From Salinarimonas rosea DSM 21201 (lineage in GTDB: Bacteria; Pseudomonadota; Alphaproteobacteria; Rhizobiales; Beijerinckiaceae): a DNA stretch of 64,000 nucleotides. The position numbers and the translations under genes were made by a program. The stretch covers positions 1-64,000 of the forward strand of contig NZ_AUBC01000010.1 of NCBI RefSeq assembly GCF_000429045.1, read 5' to 3'. The notes beneath the pieces are model-generated. The model worked only from the letters and a program-made list of their open reading frames with translations. It was not told the DNA's origin and did not search any database. Positions 45,398-59,379 of the stretch are shown one piece after another; positions within the stretch are counted from its first letter, which is position 1; every line of letters begins with the position of its first letter.

Positions 45398-47014
45398 ATG
45401 CTCCGCGACTTCCAGGCTCCCGGCCGTTCCGCCGTGTTCGGCACCAACGCGATGATCGCGACGTCCCACCCGCTCGCCTCGCTCGTCGGGGTCGAGACGA
45501 TGAAGCGCGGCGGCTCGGCGGCGGACGCGGCGCTCGCCGCCTCCGCGATGCTCTGCGTGGTCGAGCCGCACATGACCGGCATCGGCGGGGACTGCTTCGC
45601 GCTCGTCGCCGCGCCCGGTGCGCCGACCCGCGCCTTGATGGGCTCCGGCCCCTCGCCGAGGGGCATCGACCGCGCGGCGGTGGCGGATACCGGGCTTTCC
45701 GCGATCCCCGACGACAGCCCGCATGCCGTCAACGTGCCGGGCGCCGTCGCCGCCTGGGTCGCGCTCCACGCCGCGCACGGGCGCCTGCCGCTCGCGGAGC
45801 TGATGGAGCCCGCCGCCCGCGTCGCCGAGGCCGGCTACGCGATCGCGCCGCGCGTCGCCCGGGACTGGGCCGTCAACGCACCGCGGCTCGCGCGCCGGGC
45901 GGAGACGGCGAGCGCCTTCCTGAAGGACGGGCGGCCCCTCGCCCCCGGCGACGTCCACCGCCAGCCGGCGCTCGCCGCGACGCTGCGCGCCATCGGGCGC
46001 GACGGCCGCGCCGGGTTCTACGAGGGCGCCGTCGCCGACGACATGATCGCCACGCTGCGCGGGCTCGGCGGCACGCACGCGCACGCCGATCTCGCGGGCG
46101 TCGAGGCGACGTGGGTCGCGCCGATCCGCGGGCGCTTCGCCGGCATCGACGTGGTCGAGACCCCGCCCAACGGGCAGGGCGCCACCGCGCTCCTCATCCT
46201 GAAGGCGCTGGAGAGCTGGGACGTCTGGCGCGCGGCACGGGGGCCGGAGCGGCTGCGGCTCTACGCGGAGGCGACGCGGGCGGCCTATCGCCTGCGCGAC
46301 GGCGCCATCACCGATCCCGCCGCGATGAAGGTCGACCTCGAGACGTTCCTCGGGGAGGAGGCGGTCGCCTTCGTCCGGCGCGCCGCCGCCGACCCCGGGC
46401 CCGGCCCAGGCTCGGAGCGCGGGACGCGGGATCTCGGGCCGATTCCGTGGGATACGACGCCTTGCGAGACCGACACGATCTGCCTGTCCGTCGTCGATCC
46501 GGACGGGCTCGTCGTCTCCTTCATCAACTCGCTCTTCCACCCGTTCGGCTCGACGCTCTACGCGCCGAGGAGCGGCGTGCTGTTCCACTGCCGCGGCGCG
46601 AGCTTCTCGCTGGATGCCGGGCATCCGAACGCGCTCGCGCCCGGCAAGCACACGATGCACACGATCATCCCCGGCCTCGTCGAGGCTGACGGTGCGCCGC
46701 TGATGCCGTTCGGCGTCATGGGCGGGCAGTACCAGGCGGCGGGCCACGCCCACCTGATGATCCGGCTGTTCGAGGAGAGGCTCGACCTGCAATCGGCGAT
46801 CGACGCACCGCGCCTGTTCGGCTACGGCGGCCGCACCGAGGTCGAGACGGGGTTCGACGACGAGACCCGCGCCCGGCTCGCCGAGCGCGGTGCCGCGCCC
46901 GAGACAGCGAGCGCGCCGATCGGCGGAGCGCAGGCGGTGCTGATCGACCGCGCACGCGGCGTCCTCGTCGGTGCCTCCGACCCGCGCAAGGACGGCTGCG
47001 CGCTCGGCTGGTGA
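45398..47014 (+). CDS. Gamma-glutamyltransferase family protein
   Basis: An N-terminal-nucleophile hydrolase of 538 residues. The GGT landmarks are SLVGVETMKRGGSAADAALA, EPHMTGIGGDCFAL, NVPGAVAAW and the nucleophile Thr in ETDTICLSVVDPDG, where the chain would be cut into two subunits. The C-terminal part has a HTMHTIIPGL and GVMGGQYQAAGHA. The ATG at 45398 has GAGGAGG upstream. No Sec signal is evident, so it may act in the cytoplasm; substrates such as gamma-glutamyl or acyl amides cannot be separated. Confidence 0.87.
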   Translation: MLRDFQAPGRSAVFGTNAMIATSHPLASLVGVETMKRGGSAADAALAASAMLCVVEPHMTGIGGDCFALVAAPGAPTRALMGSGPSPRGIDRAAVADTGLSAIPDDSPHAVNVPGAVAAWVALHAAHGRLPLAELMEPAARVAEAGYAIAPRVARDWAVNAPRLARRAETASAFLKDGRPLAPGDVHRQPALAATLRAIGRDGRAGFYEGAVADDMIATLRGLGGTHAHADLAGVEATWVAPIRGRFAGIDVVETPPNGQGATALLILKALESWDVWRAARGPERLRLYAEATRAAYRLRDGAITDPAAMKVDLETFLGEEAVAFVRRAAADPGPGPGSERGTRDLGPIPWDTTPCETDTICLSVVDPDGLVVSFINSLFHPFGSTLYAPRSGVLFHCRGASFSLDAGHPNALAPGKHTMHTIIPGLVEADGAPLMPFGVMGGQYQAAGHAHLMIRLFEERLDLQSAIDAPRLFGYGGRTEVETGFDDETRARLAERGAAPETASAPIGGAQAVLIDRARGVLVGASDPRKDGCALGW

Positions 47015-47023
47015 GGGCAGGAC

Positions 47024-47062
47024 GCTCGGGCGGGGTGCTCGGGCGGAGCGCTCGGGCGGGGC
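47024..47062. repeat. 13-base tandem repeat, three copies
   Basis: The unit GCTCGGGCGGRGY occurs three times head to tail in the gap between the gamma-glutamyltransferase and phospholipase D genes. It is probably slippage-derived. Confidence 0.7.
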
Positions 47063-47100
47063 GCACGGAACCGTGAGGGTACCCGGCGCGTCCTCTGCGC

Positions 47101-48702
47101 ATGGACGCACCCGCCACGATCCTCCCCGCCCCCGGTCCCCTCCTGCGCGCGGGCGACACCGCCTGGCGCACGCCGCGGGCGCGGCGTGCGGCCGTCGTCC
47201 TCGACAACGCCCGCTACTTCGCGCTCGCCAAGCGGGCGCTCCTGCGGGCCGAGCGGCAGGTCCTGCTGCTCGGCTGGGCCTTCGACCCGCGAACCCGCCT
47301 CGATCCGCGCGGCGCGGCGCCGGGGGAGCCGGACGCGATCGGGGAGGTGCTGAACGCGGCGATCGCCCGCAACCCGGCGCTCGACGTGCGCCTGCACATC
47401 TGGGACATGGTCCTCCCCATATCGCTCACGCGCGACCTCTTCCCGCAGCGTGCGCCGTTCTGGCTCGACCCGCGCATCCGCCTCGAGCTCGCCGACGACC
47501 TGCCGATCGGCGCATGCCATCACCAGAAGCTCCTCGTCGTCGACGACGCGCTGGCGTTCGTCTCCGGCGACGACTTCTCGCCCGATCGCTGGGACACCCG
47601 GGCCCATCGCGGCGTGAACCGCCTGCGCGCGGCCTCGACCGGGGAGGGGCACGCGCCGCACCACGGCGTGACGCTGATGCTCGACGGGGAGGCGGCCGCC
47701 CGCCTCGGCGATCTCGCCCGCCGGCGCTGGGCGGAGGCGACCGGGCGCGCCGTGCCGGCGCCGCCGCCGCCCGCGCGCGATCCGTGGCCGGAGGAGGTCG
47801 CGCCGGACTTCGTCGACGTCCGCATCGGGATCGCCCGCGCGGCACCGCACTACCACGGCCGACCCGGCGTGCGAGAGGGCGAGCGGCTCACGCTCGAGAG
47901 CATCCGCGCCGCGCGTCGGCTGATCTATCTCGAGAACCAGTATTTCGCCGCGCCGCGCGTGGGCGAGGCGCTGGCGCGGCGGCTCGCCGAGCCGGACGGG
48001 CCGGAGGTCGTCGCGATCCTCTCGCCGCATTCGCCGAGCTGGTTCGACCGGATGGTGATGGATTCGGCGCGCGACGCCCTCGTCGCGCACCTGAACGCCA
48101 ACGACCCGTTCGACCGCTTCCGCGCCTTCGCACCCCACGCCCGAGACGGACGCCCGACGATCGTGCACGCCAAGACGATGGTGGTCGACGATCGCCTGCT
48201 GCGCATCGGCTCGGCCAACCTGAACAACCGCTCGCTCGGCTTCGACACCGAGCTCGACGTCGCGATCGAGGCGGCGCCCGGCGCGGCAGGGGCCTCCACG
48301 CGGGCGGCGATCGCCGGCGCTGTCGACCGCTTCGTCGGGCATTTCATCGGGTGCGAGGCGGATGCGGTCGCCGCGATGCGGCACGCGCGGGGCGGGCACG
48401 AGCGAGGGCTCGTGCGCACGATCGAGGCGCTCGACGGCGGCCGGCGGCTGCGGCGGCTGCGGCCTACGGGCGCCGGGCCGGTCGGGACGCTGACGGCCGC
48501 GCATCACCTGGGCGATCCGCCATCGGCCGCCGGCTCGTGGAAGCCCTGGCGGCGGCGCGCGGGCCCGGCGCGGCTCTCGGCGGGGCATTGGCTCGCCATC
48601 GGCGCGCTCGGCGGGCTCGCGGGGTGGGGCGTGGCACGCGGGCTCGCCCGGCTGCGCGCGTCAGAGGACGCCGGCTTGCGACACCCCGACGAGCAGCGCT
48701 AG
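47101..48702 (+). CDS. Phospholipase D family protein (two HKD motifs)
   Basis: A 533-residue PLD-superfamily protein. The two catalytic HKD motifs are HHQKLLVVD near residue 140 and HAKTMVVD near residue 357, with GSANLNNRS after the second. There is a C-terminal hydrophobic segment (about residues 497-520) that may anchor it to the membrane. It is more like the larger PLD/transphosphatidylase group than cardiolipin synthase, which has N-terminal membrane helices. The ATG at 47101 has no clear Shine-Dalgarno. Its last 42 bases overlap the end of the convergent NicO gene. Confidence 0.87.
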   Translation: MDAPATILPAPGPLLRAGDTAWRTPRARRAAVVLDNARYFALAKRALLRAERQVLLLGWAFDPRTRLDPRGAAPGEPDAIGEVLNAAIARNPALDVRLHIWDMVLPISLTRDLFPQRAPFWLDPRIRLELADDLPIGACHHQKLLVVDDALAFVSGDDFSPDRWDTRAHRGVNRLRAASTGEGHAPHHGVTLMLDGEAAARLGDLARRRWAEATGRAVPAPPPPARDPWPEEVAPDFVDVRIGIARAAPHYHGRPGVREGERLTLESIRAARRLIYLENQYFAAPRVGEALARRLAEPDGPEVVAILSPHSPSWFDRMVMDSARDALVAHLNANDPFDRFRAFAPHARDGRPTIVHAKTMVVDDRLLRIGSANLNNRSLGFDTELDVAIEAAPGAAGASTRAAIAGAVDRFVGHFIGCEADAVAAMRHARGGHERGLVRTIEALDGGRRLRRLRPTGAGPVGTLTAAHHLGDPPSAAGSWKPWRRRAGPARLSAGHWLAIGALGGLAGWGVARGLARLRASEDAGLRHPDEQR

Positions 48703-49689
48703 GCCGAGCACCAGCACGAACGCGCCGGCGAGGAGCTCGAGCCCGCCGATCGCCAGCGTCCCGCCGCTCCCGCGCCCGCCGGCGAGGCCGAGCGCGAGCC
48801 GCTTGGCGAGGACCGCGAGCGTGGCGATGAGCCCCGTGGTCAGGGCGGTGCCGAGCGCCATCGCCAGCGTCGCCGCGACGCCGGCCCAGACGATCCCCTG
48901 CGAGAGCGCGAAGACGAGGACGACGATCGCGCCGGCGCAGGGGCGCAGGCCCGCCGCGACGACGACGCCGGCCTGCTCGCGCAGGCCACGCATCCGCGAG
49001 AGCGTCGTCGGGTCGGGCAGGTGCGCGCAGCCGTCGCCGCAGCCGGGGCCGATCGCTCCGCCCCGGGCCCCGGCGAGGAGCGTCGCGAGCGTGCCGGCCT
49101 TGCGCCAGACGACGACGGCGCCCATCGCGGCGACCGCGGCGAAGCTCGCCGTCTCGATCAGCCGCGTGGCCGTGTCCATCTCCCGCGCGGTCGCGGCGAG
49201 GAGGAGGCCGGCGGTGAGCACGAGGGCGATCGCCACGAGCGCCTGCAGCAGCGCCGCCGCGAGCGAGAGCGAGAACCCCTTCCAGGCGGCGCGGCCGTCG
49301 GCGACGAGATAGGCCGCGATCACCGCCTTGCCGTGGCCCGGGCCGGCGGCGTGGAAGACGCCGTAGGCGAAGCCGAGCCCGATCAGCGCCGGGAGGGCGG
49401 CGCCGCTCTCCTTCAGCGCGCTCACGGCGCCGCGCAGCCCGTCGTAGAACGCGCTCTGGAAGACCGCGAGCACCCGCGCCAGCGCGCCCGTGCGGGGCGC
49501 CGCCTCGGGCACGCCGACGCCGAAGGGCATCGGCCGCGGGGGCGGGGCGGGGGGCAGGAGGGCCCAGATCAGAAGCGCGCCGGCCCCGGCCACGAGCACG
49601 ATCGCCCCGATCGCGAGAACGATCCGCAGCCAGGGCCGCGCCGCGGCAGCGGGGACGGGCAGCGATGCGGCGGAGGAGGGCGCGGGCAT
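48661..49689 (-). CDS. NicO-family nickel/cobalt efflux transporter
   Basis: Membrane protein of 342 residues with about seven segments. The NicO/RcnA-type metal motif is FHAAGPGHGKAV near residue 113, and a second is GLRPCAGAIVVL. A Cys/His-bearing loop (GPGCGDGCAHL) lies in between and may bind metal. The N-terminal 60 residues include one membrane helix. It follows a DUF1007 gene by ten bases on the same strand; that pairing is common in bacteria and suggests a metal-handling unit. Its 3' end overlaps the PLD gene tail. Confidence 0.86.
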   Translation of the reverse strand: MPAPSSAASLPVPAAAARPWLRIVLAIGAIVLVAGAGALLIWALLPPAPPPRPMPFGVGVPEAAPRTGALARVLAVFQSAFYDGLRGAVSALKESGAALPALIGLGFAYGVFHAAGPGHGKAVIAAYLVADGRAAWKGFSLSLAAALLQALVAIALVLTAGLLLAATAREMDTATRLIETASFAAVAAMGAVVVWRKAGTLATLLAGARGGAIGPGCGDGCAHLPDPTTLSRMRGLREQAGVVVAAGLRPCAGAIVVLVFALSQGIVWAGVAATLAMALGTALTTGLIATLAVLAKRLALGLAGGRGSGGTLAIGGLELLAGAFVLVLGLALLVGVSQAGVL

Positions 49690-49699
49690 CGGCAGGGCC

Positions 49700-50368
49700 T
49701 CAGGGGCAGGCGACGAGGGCGCGGTTGACGATCTCGACGCCGAGCGACTCCGTCGCCGTGATCGCGTCGAAGAACGCCTCGCTGAGATTCACGAACTGGT
49801 CGAGCCGCACCTCGGTGGCGCGGGCGACGTCGATCGCGCACCCGCCGGGCGCGCCGGCCAGCACGACCGCGTCGTCGCCGTCGGCCATGCGGAAGGAGAT
49901 GAAGAACTCCGGATCGTAGACCTCGAGCACGAGCGCCGTGTCCGGCTCCGCCGGGCTCTCCAGCGGCAGGGTGAAGTGGAGCGTCAGGTTGGTCCCGTCG
50001 TGGGCGAGACGATAGTCGCGCGGCGCCGCGAAGGCGTGGTCGGTACCGTCCGCCTTCAGAAAGGTGAAGTAGCCGAAGTCGCCGAGGCTGGTGGCGTTGA
50101 GCTCCGCCATCTCGGCGAGCTCGTCCGTCGTGTAGCGGCCGTCGCCGTTCACGTCGAGGCCGAGGACCATGCTGGCGGAATTGGCCTCGTCGAACCTCCA
50201 GGCGTGGGCGAGCGCGGCGACGCGCCCGGCGTCGTCCCAGACGATCTCGGTCTTGGTCTCGACCCAGATGTGGGGATGCGCCGCCGCCGGCGAAGGCGCG
50301 AGCGCCCAGGCGGCGGCGAGGCCGGCGAGGGCTGCGGGAACACGGACCTGTCTCGGGCGGAGCGTCAT
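49700..50368 (-). CDS. DUF1007 family periplasmic protein
   Basis: A 222-residue protein with a Sec signal (residues 1-30, ending AAAHPHIW). An EF-hand-like acidic loop DVNGDGRYTTDE sits near residue 72, a feature of this family that may bind a metal ion. The mature protein begins HPHIWVETKTEIVWD, where the His residues could bind metal. It is the upstream partner of the NicO transporter, ten bases away. Function beyond metal handling is not known. Confidence 0.83.
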   Translation of the reverse strand: MTLRPRQVRVPAALAGLAAAWALAPSPAAAHPHIWVETKTEIVWDDAGRVAALAHAWRFDEANSASMVLGLDVNGDGRYTTDELAEMAELNATSLGDFGYFTFLKADGTDHAFAAPRDYRLAHDGTNLTLHFTLPLESPAEPDTALVLEVYDPEFFISFRMADGDDAVVLAGAPGGCAIDVARATEVRLDQFVNLSEAFFDAITATESLGVEIVNRALVACP

Positions 50369-50504
50369 CGGCGGGTGTCGTCCTCGGGGCGCAGGCCGGA
50401 AGGCTGCGCCGCCATGGTTAACGAACGCTGAAGACGGGCGCCGCCCGTCCTCGCCCTGCCGTGCACCGCGAAGGTGGCGAAAGCCGGGCGAGGCGAGCCC
50501 GTGC

Positions 50505-51932
<1,428 letters not shown>

Positions 51933-52023
51933 CGTCCATCGTCCTCGTCAGGCGCGCGCGGAGCCCCGGCAACGCTGTCTCGTCCATCGGGCCCGGGGGG
52001 CGGACCGCTTCGGTTTTCGTCCC

Positions 52024-52224
52024 TCACACCCGCTGGGGGCGCTCGTCGTCCTCGTCCGGCCAGCGGCCGCGGCTGATCGGGCGATCGCCCTGGCGGACCT
52101 CGGCGCGATCGAACATCTCGTCCGTCCATTCCGGGCTGTCGTCGGCGTCGATCGAAGCAGCTTCTCGCTCACGTGATTCCGCCTTCGGCAGATCGCTGCG
52201 GTCCGGTGTCGCCTTACCGCTCAT
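52024..52224 (-). CDS. Small BrnA-like protein lacking the DNA-binding half
   Basis: A 66-residue acidic protein. Its middle, DDSPEWTDEMFDRAEV, resembles the N-terminal toxin-binding stretch of BrnA antitoxins and of its neighbour (EDNPEWTDEDFAKARP). No ribbon-helix-helix DNA-binding part follows. The ATG at 52222-52224 overlaps the 3' end of the BrnA-DUF2283 gene by 11 bases, so it is coupled to it. It may be a duplicated antitoxin fragment or an accessory antitoxin. Function is inferred from similarity to the neighbour only. Confidence 0.6.
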   Translation of the reverse strand: MSGKATPDRSDLPKAESREREAASIDADDSPEWTDEMFDRAEVRQGDRPISRGRWPDEDDERPQRV

Positions 52225-52717
52225 CGCGAGCCCTCGCTTCGAGAGGCGGGAAGGCGCCCGGCGCCACCGTCTCGTGCGCGTTCAGCATCTCGAAGCCGAC
52301 GATCTTCCCGCTCGCATCGAAATCGATGACGAGCCCTGGACGAACCTCCTCCGATCCCACGATCGCTCCCTCGGCCACACGCACGAACAAGGCATCCGCC
52401 TCCTCGTCGTACTTCGCCTCCAGGCCGGCATCGCGCACGCTGCCGTGGTCGCTCCTGTCCGGCATATGCTCGCGCAGCACGCCGTCGATTCTGGTCTGCC
52501 AGCCGGGCCCGCTCGCCTTGAAGCGCTCCAGCACGTCTGGGCTCAGCCGCAGGCTGACGAGCCGCTTCGTCGGCGCCTTCTGCGGTCCGCGGCCCTTCTT
52601 GAAGACCCTCTTCAGGTCCTCCGGAAGCTCGTCGTAAGGACGTGCCTTAGCGAAGTCCTCGTCCGTCCATTCCGGATTGTCCTCGTCGAGGACGTGCTTG
52701 CGCGGATCAGAGACCAT
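52214..52717 (-). CDS. brnA: BrnA antitoxin fused to a DUF2283 domain
   Basis: A 167-residue protein. Residues 1-85 match BrnA: DEDNPEWTDEDF, then the ribbon-helix-helix part KRLVSLRLSPDVLERF and GWQTRIDGVLREHM. Residues about 98-150 match DUF2283 (YDEEADALFVRV, GLVIDFDASGKIVGFEML). No stop or frameshift lies between the halves, so they form one chain. The ATG (52715-52717) overlaps the BrnT stop by 11 bases. Antitoxin role follows from the partner; the DUF2283 part is of unknown function and normally a separate small protein. Confidence 0.82.
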   Translation of the reverse strand: MVSDPRKHVLDEDNPEWTDEDFAKARPYDELPEDLKRVFKKGRGPQKAPTKRLVSLRLSPDVLERFKASGPGWQTRIDGVLREHMPDRSDHGSVRDAGLEAKYDEEADALFVRVAEGAIVGSEEVRPGLVIDFDASGKIVGFEMLNAHETVAPGAFPPLEARARDER

Positions 52718-52964
52718 ATTTCCGCATCTCCTTCGGGCGGGCTCGCCGCAGGCTGATGGCGCGAAGCGTCACGCCCGACCAGGTAAACGCCAGTACATAC
52801 GGCTTGCCGTCGATCCATCCGAACGCACGGTATCGCACCTCGCCGTAGTCTCGACGATCGTCGACGTACCAGGCGCCCAGCTCCAGTTCCGTCGCTCGGA
52901 CCAGCGAGATGCCGTGCTTGGTGATGTTCGTCGCATCTTTCGCCGGGTCGAACGCAATCTCCAT
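52707..52964 (-). CDS. brnT: BrnT toxin
   Basis: An 85-residue ribonuclease toxin of the BrnT family (RelE-like fold). Typical residues are FDPAKDATNITKHGIS at the start, DRRDYGEVRYRAFGWIDGKPY, and the C-terminal RAISLRRARPKEMRKY with the catalytic Arg residues. It is the first gene of a three-gene cassette lying between gltB and gltD. The start is eight bases after a palindrome, with no Shine-Dalgarno, which may keep expression low. Confidence 0.9.
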   Translation of the reverse strand: MEIAFDPAKDATNITKHGISLVRATELELGAWYVDDRRDYGEVRYRAFGWIDGKPYVLAFTWSGVTLRAISLRRARPKEMRKYGL

Positions 52965-52972
52965 GGCTATAT

Positions 52973-52982
52973 TGTAGCTACA
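52973..52982. promoter_or_regulatory. Palindrome at the brnT promoter
   Basis: TGTAGCTACA is a perfect 10-bp palindrome eight bases before the brnT ATG, inside an AT-rich patch. On the minus strand TTGATT lies 11 bases before it, so it overlaps the expected -10 region. BrnA-type antitoxins repress their own promoter, so this is a candidate operator. Confidence 0.45.
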
Positions 52983-53001
52983 GAGATCGCAATCAAGTCC
53001 G

Positions 53002-57696
<4,695 letters not shown>

Positions 57697-58267
57697 CCGT
57701 CGATCCTCGCTCGGATCGGGGCCGCCGGAGCGCCCCGTCGCCGCCAACCGCCATACGGCGGAACCCTGCCGCCCGGATCGTACCTGCCGGGCGGGCCGCT
57801 CGTCTCGTGGAGGCGCGGAAGCCGGGGGAGGGGGCGCCCGCACCTCAGGCGGGCGTCCGGCGGCTGGAGCTCAGCCGCCGCGCGCCCGCATCGCCCGCGT
57901 CGTCGCGCGGGCGTCGGGTTTCTGATCTCGGTCGCGCGGGGCGCGGGCGTTCATCGTCGTTCTCGCCTTCGAGAAAGGGTTGCCTTCGAGACCGGATGAC
58001 GGCGAGCGCCGTCGGGATGGGACAGCCTTGCTGTCCTAGTTGTGCCGGACGTTGCCAGATTTCGCCCCGGTGCACAAGTGCATTTTGGAGGCGTTCGAGA
58101 ACGATCGTTGCCCTGTGACGATGGCGCGCGCAACAATGCATCGAACGACAGCGGCGCCGGGCAAGTTTGCGGACGCGGGTGCATTCCCGCCGCCGCTGGC
58201 TGCGCAGCTGCGCGCTTGACGGGCGTGCGTCGACCCTGTCCGGTGCGGGCCGGAGGAGACCCGATCC
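57697..58267. other. Intergenic region between gltB and threonine aldolase
   Basis: This 571-base divergent region holds no credible protein gene. It carries strong hairpins: 57851-57887 (listed), 57998-58013 (GACGGC-GAGC-GCCGTC) and 58020-58036 (GGACAGC-CTT-GCTGTCC). A short palindrome TGCACAAGTGCA is near 58072. They may belong to the leader or control region of gltB. Confidence 0.55.
57851..57887. promoter_or_regulatory. Long hairpin upstream of gltB
   Basis: A perfect 9-bp stem (CGGCGGCTG, 57858-57866; CAGCCGCCG, 57872-57880) with a GAGCT loop is extended by GGGCG/CGCCC arms. It lies about 160 bases upstream of the gltB start and ends no gene, so it is not an ordinary terminator. It could be a leader attenuator. 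Confidence 0.4.
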
Positions 58268-59320
58268 ATGAACTTCGCCAGCGACAACATCGTCGGCGCG
58301 AGCCGCCCGGTCCTCGAGGCGCTCGTCGCGGCCAACGCGGGCGCGCAGCCCGCCTACGGGGGAGACGACGCGACCCGGGCCGCCCAGCAGAGACTGTGCG
58401 AGATCTTCGAGCGCGACTGCGCGGTCTTCCTGGTGGCGACCGGCACCGGCGCGAACGCGCTGGCGCTCTCCGCGCTGGTGCCGCCCTACGGGCTCACGAT
58501 CTGCCACGACGAGGCGCACGTCATCGACGACGAGTGCGGCGCGCCGGAGTTCTTCACCGGCGGCGCCAAGCTCGCGGGGCTGCCCGGGGTCGGCGGCAGG
58601 ATCGCGCCGCGCACGCTCGCCGAATGGCTCGCCGCGCGCTCCGGCCACGAGAAGGAGATGCCGGCGCGTGCGCTCTCCATCTCGCAGGCGACGGAGGGCG
58701 GGCTCGTCTACGGGACCTCCGAGATCGCGGCGCTGTGCGACATCGCGCACGAGGCGGGGCTGGCGGTGCACATGGACGGGGCGCGCTTCGCCAACGCGCT
58801 GGTGGCGCTCGACGTCTCGCCGGCGCAGATGACGTGGAAGCTCGGCGTCGACGTGCTCTCCTTCGGCGCCACCAAGAACGGCTGTCTCGCGGCGGAGGCG
58901 GTGATCTTCTTCGACCCCGCCCGCGCCGAGGCGATGCGCTTCCTGCGCAAGCGCTCGGGCCACACGCTGTCGAAGGGGCGGCTCCTGGGGGCGCAGCTCC
59001 AGGGCTACCTCGCGGACGACCATTGGCTCGCGAACGCCCGCCACGCCAACGCCATGGCCGCGCGGCTCGCCCAGGGCGTCGCCGCGCTCCCGGGGGCACG
59101 GCTCGGCTTCCCCCGCGAGGCGAACGAGGTCTTCCCCGTCCTGCCGCGCGAGACGGTGACGCGGCTGAAGGCGGCGGGCGCGATCTTCCACCCCTGGTCC
59201 GAGCACTCGCTTCCGGCGGGCGAGCGGGTGGCGCCGAACGAGATGCTGGTGCGCCTCGTCACGTCCTTCGCGACGACGGAGCAGGAGATCGAGGCGTTCC
59301 TGGCAGCCGCGCGGGGGTGA
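58268..59320 (+). CDS. ltaE: Low-specificity L-threonine aldolase
   Basis: PLP enzyme of the beta-eliminating lyase fold that cleaves threonine to glycine and acetaldehyde. The 350-residue protein has NFASDNIVGAS at the start, the PLP-binding VHMDGARFANAL (Asp), and the Schiff-base Lys in SFGATKNGC. The ATG at 58268 has GGAGGAG upstream. It is a single gene, divergent from gltB and convergent with the NnrU-family gene. Confidence 0.92.
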   Translation: MNFASDNIVGASRPVLEALVAANAGAQPAYGGDDATRAAQQRLCEIFERDCAVFLVATGTGANALALSALVPPYGLTICHDEAHVIDDECGAPEFFTGGAKLAGLPGVGGRIAPRTLAEWLAARSGHEKEMPARALSISQATEGGLVYGTSEIAALCDIAHEAGLAVHMDGARFANALVALDVSPAQMTWKLGVDVLSFGATKNGCLAAEAVIFFDPARAEAMRFLRKRSGHTLSKGRLLGAQLQGYLADDHWLANARHANAMAARLAQGVAALPGARLGFPREANEVFPVLPRETVTRLKAAGAIFHPWSEHSLPAGERVAPNEMLVRLVTSFATTEQEIEAFLAAARG

Positions 59321-59379
59321 GCGCCACGCGCGGCGGCCGCGGGGGCGGGACGCGGGAGCCGAGCGGCACCTCGCTGCGC

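Noticed and set aside
58072-58083. TGCACAAGTGCA as an NtrC site for gltB
   Set aside because: The half-sites are two bases apart, while NtrC sites have a longer spacer and the reverse half-site order.
57807-58118. Short open frames upstream of threonine aldolase
   Set aside because: They run through strong hairpins, are Arg/Ala-rich as expected for chance frames in GC-rich DNA, and lack ribosome sites.
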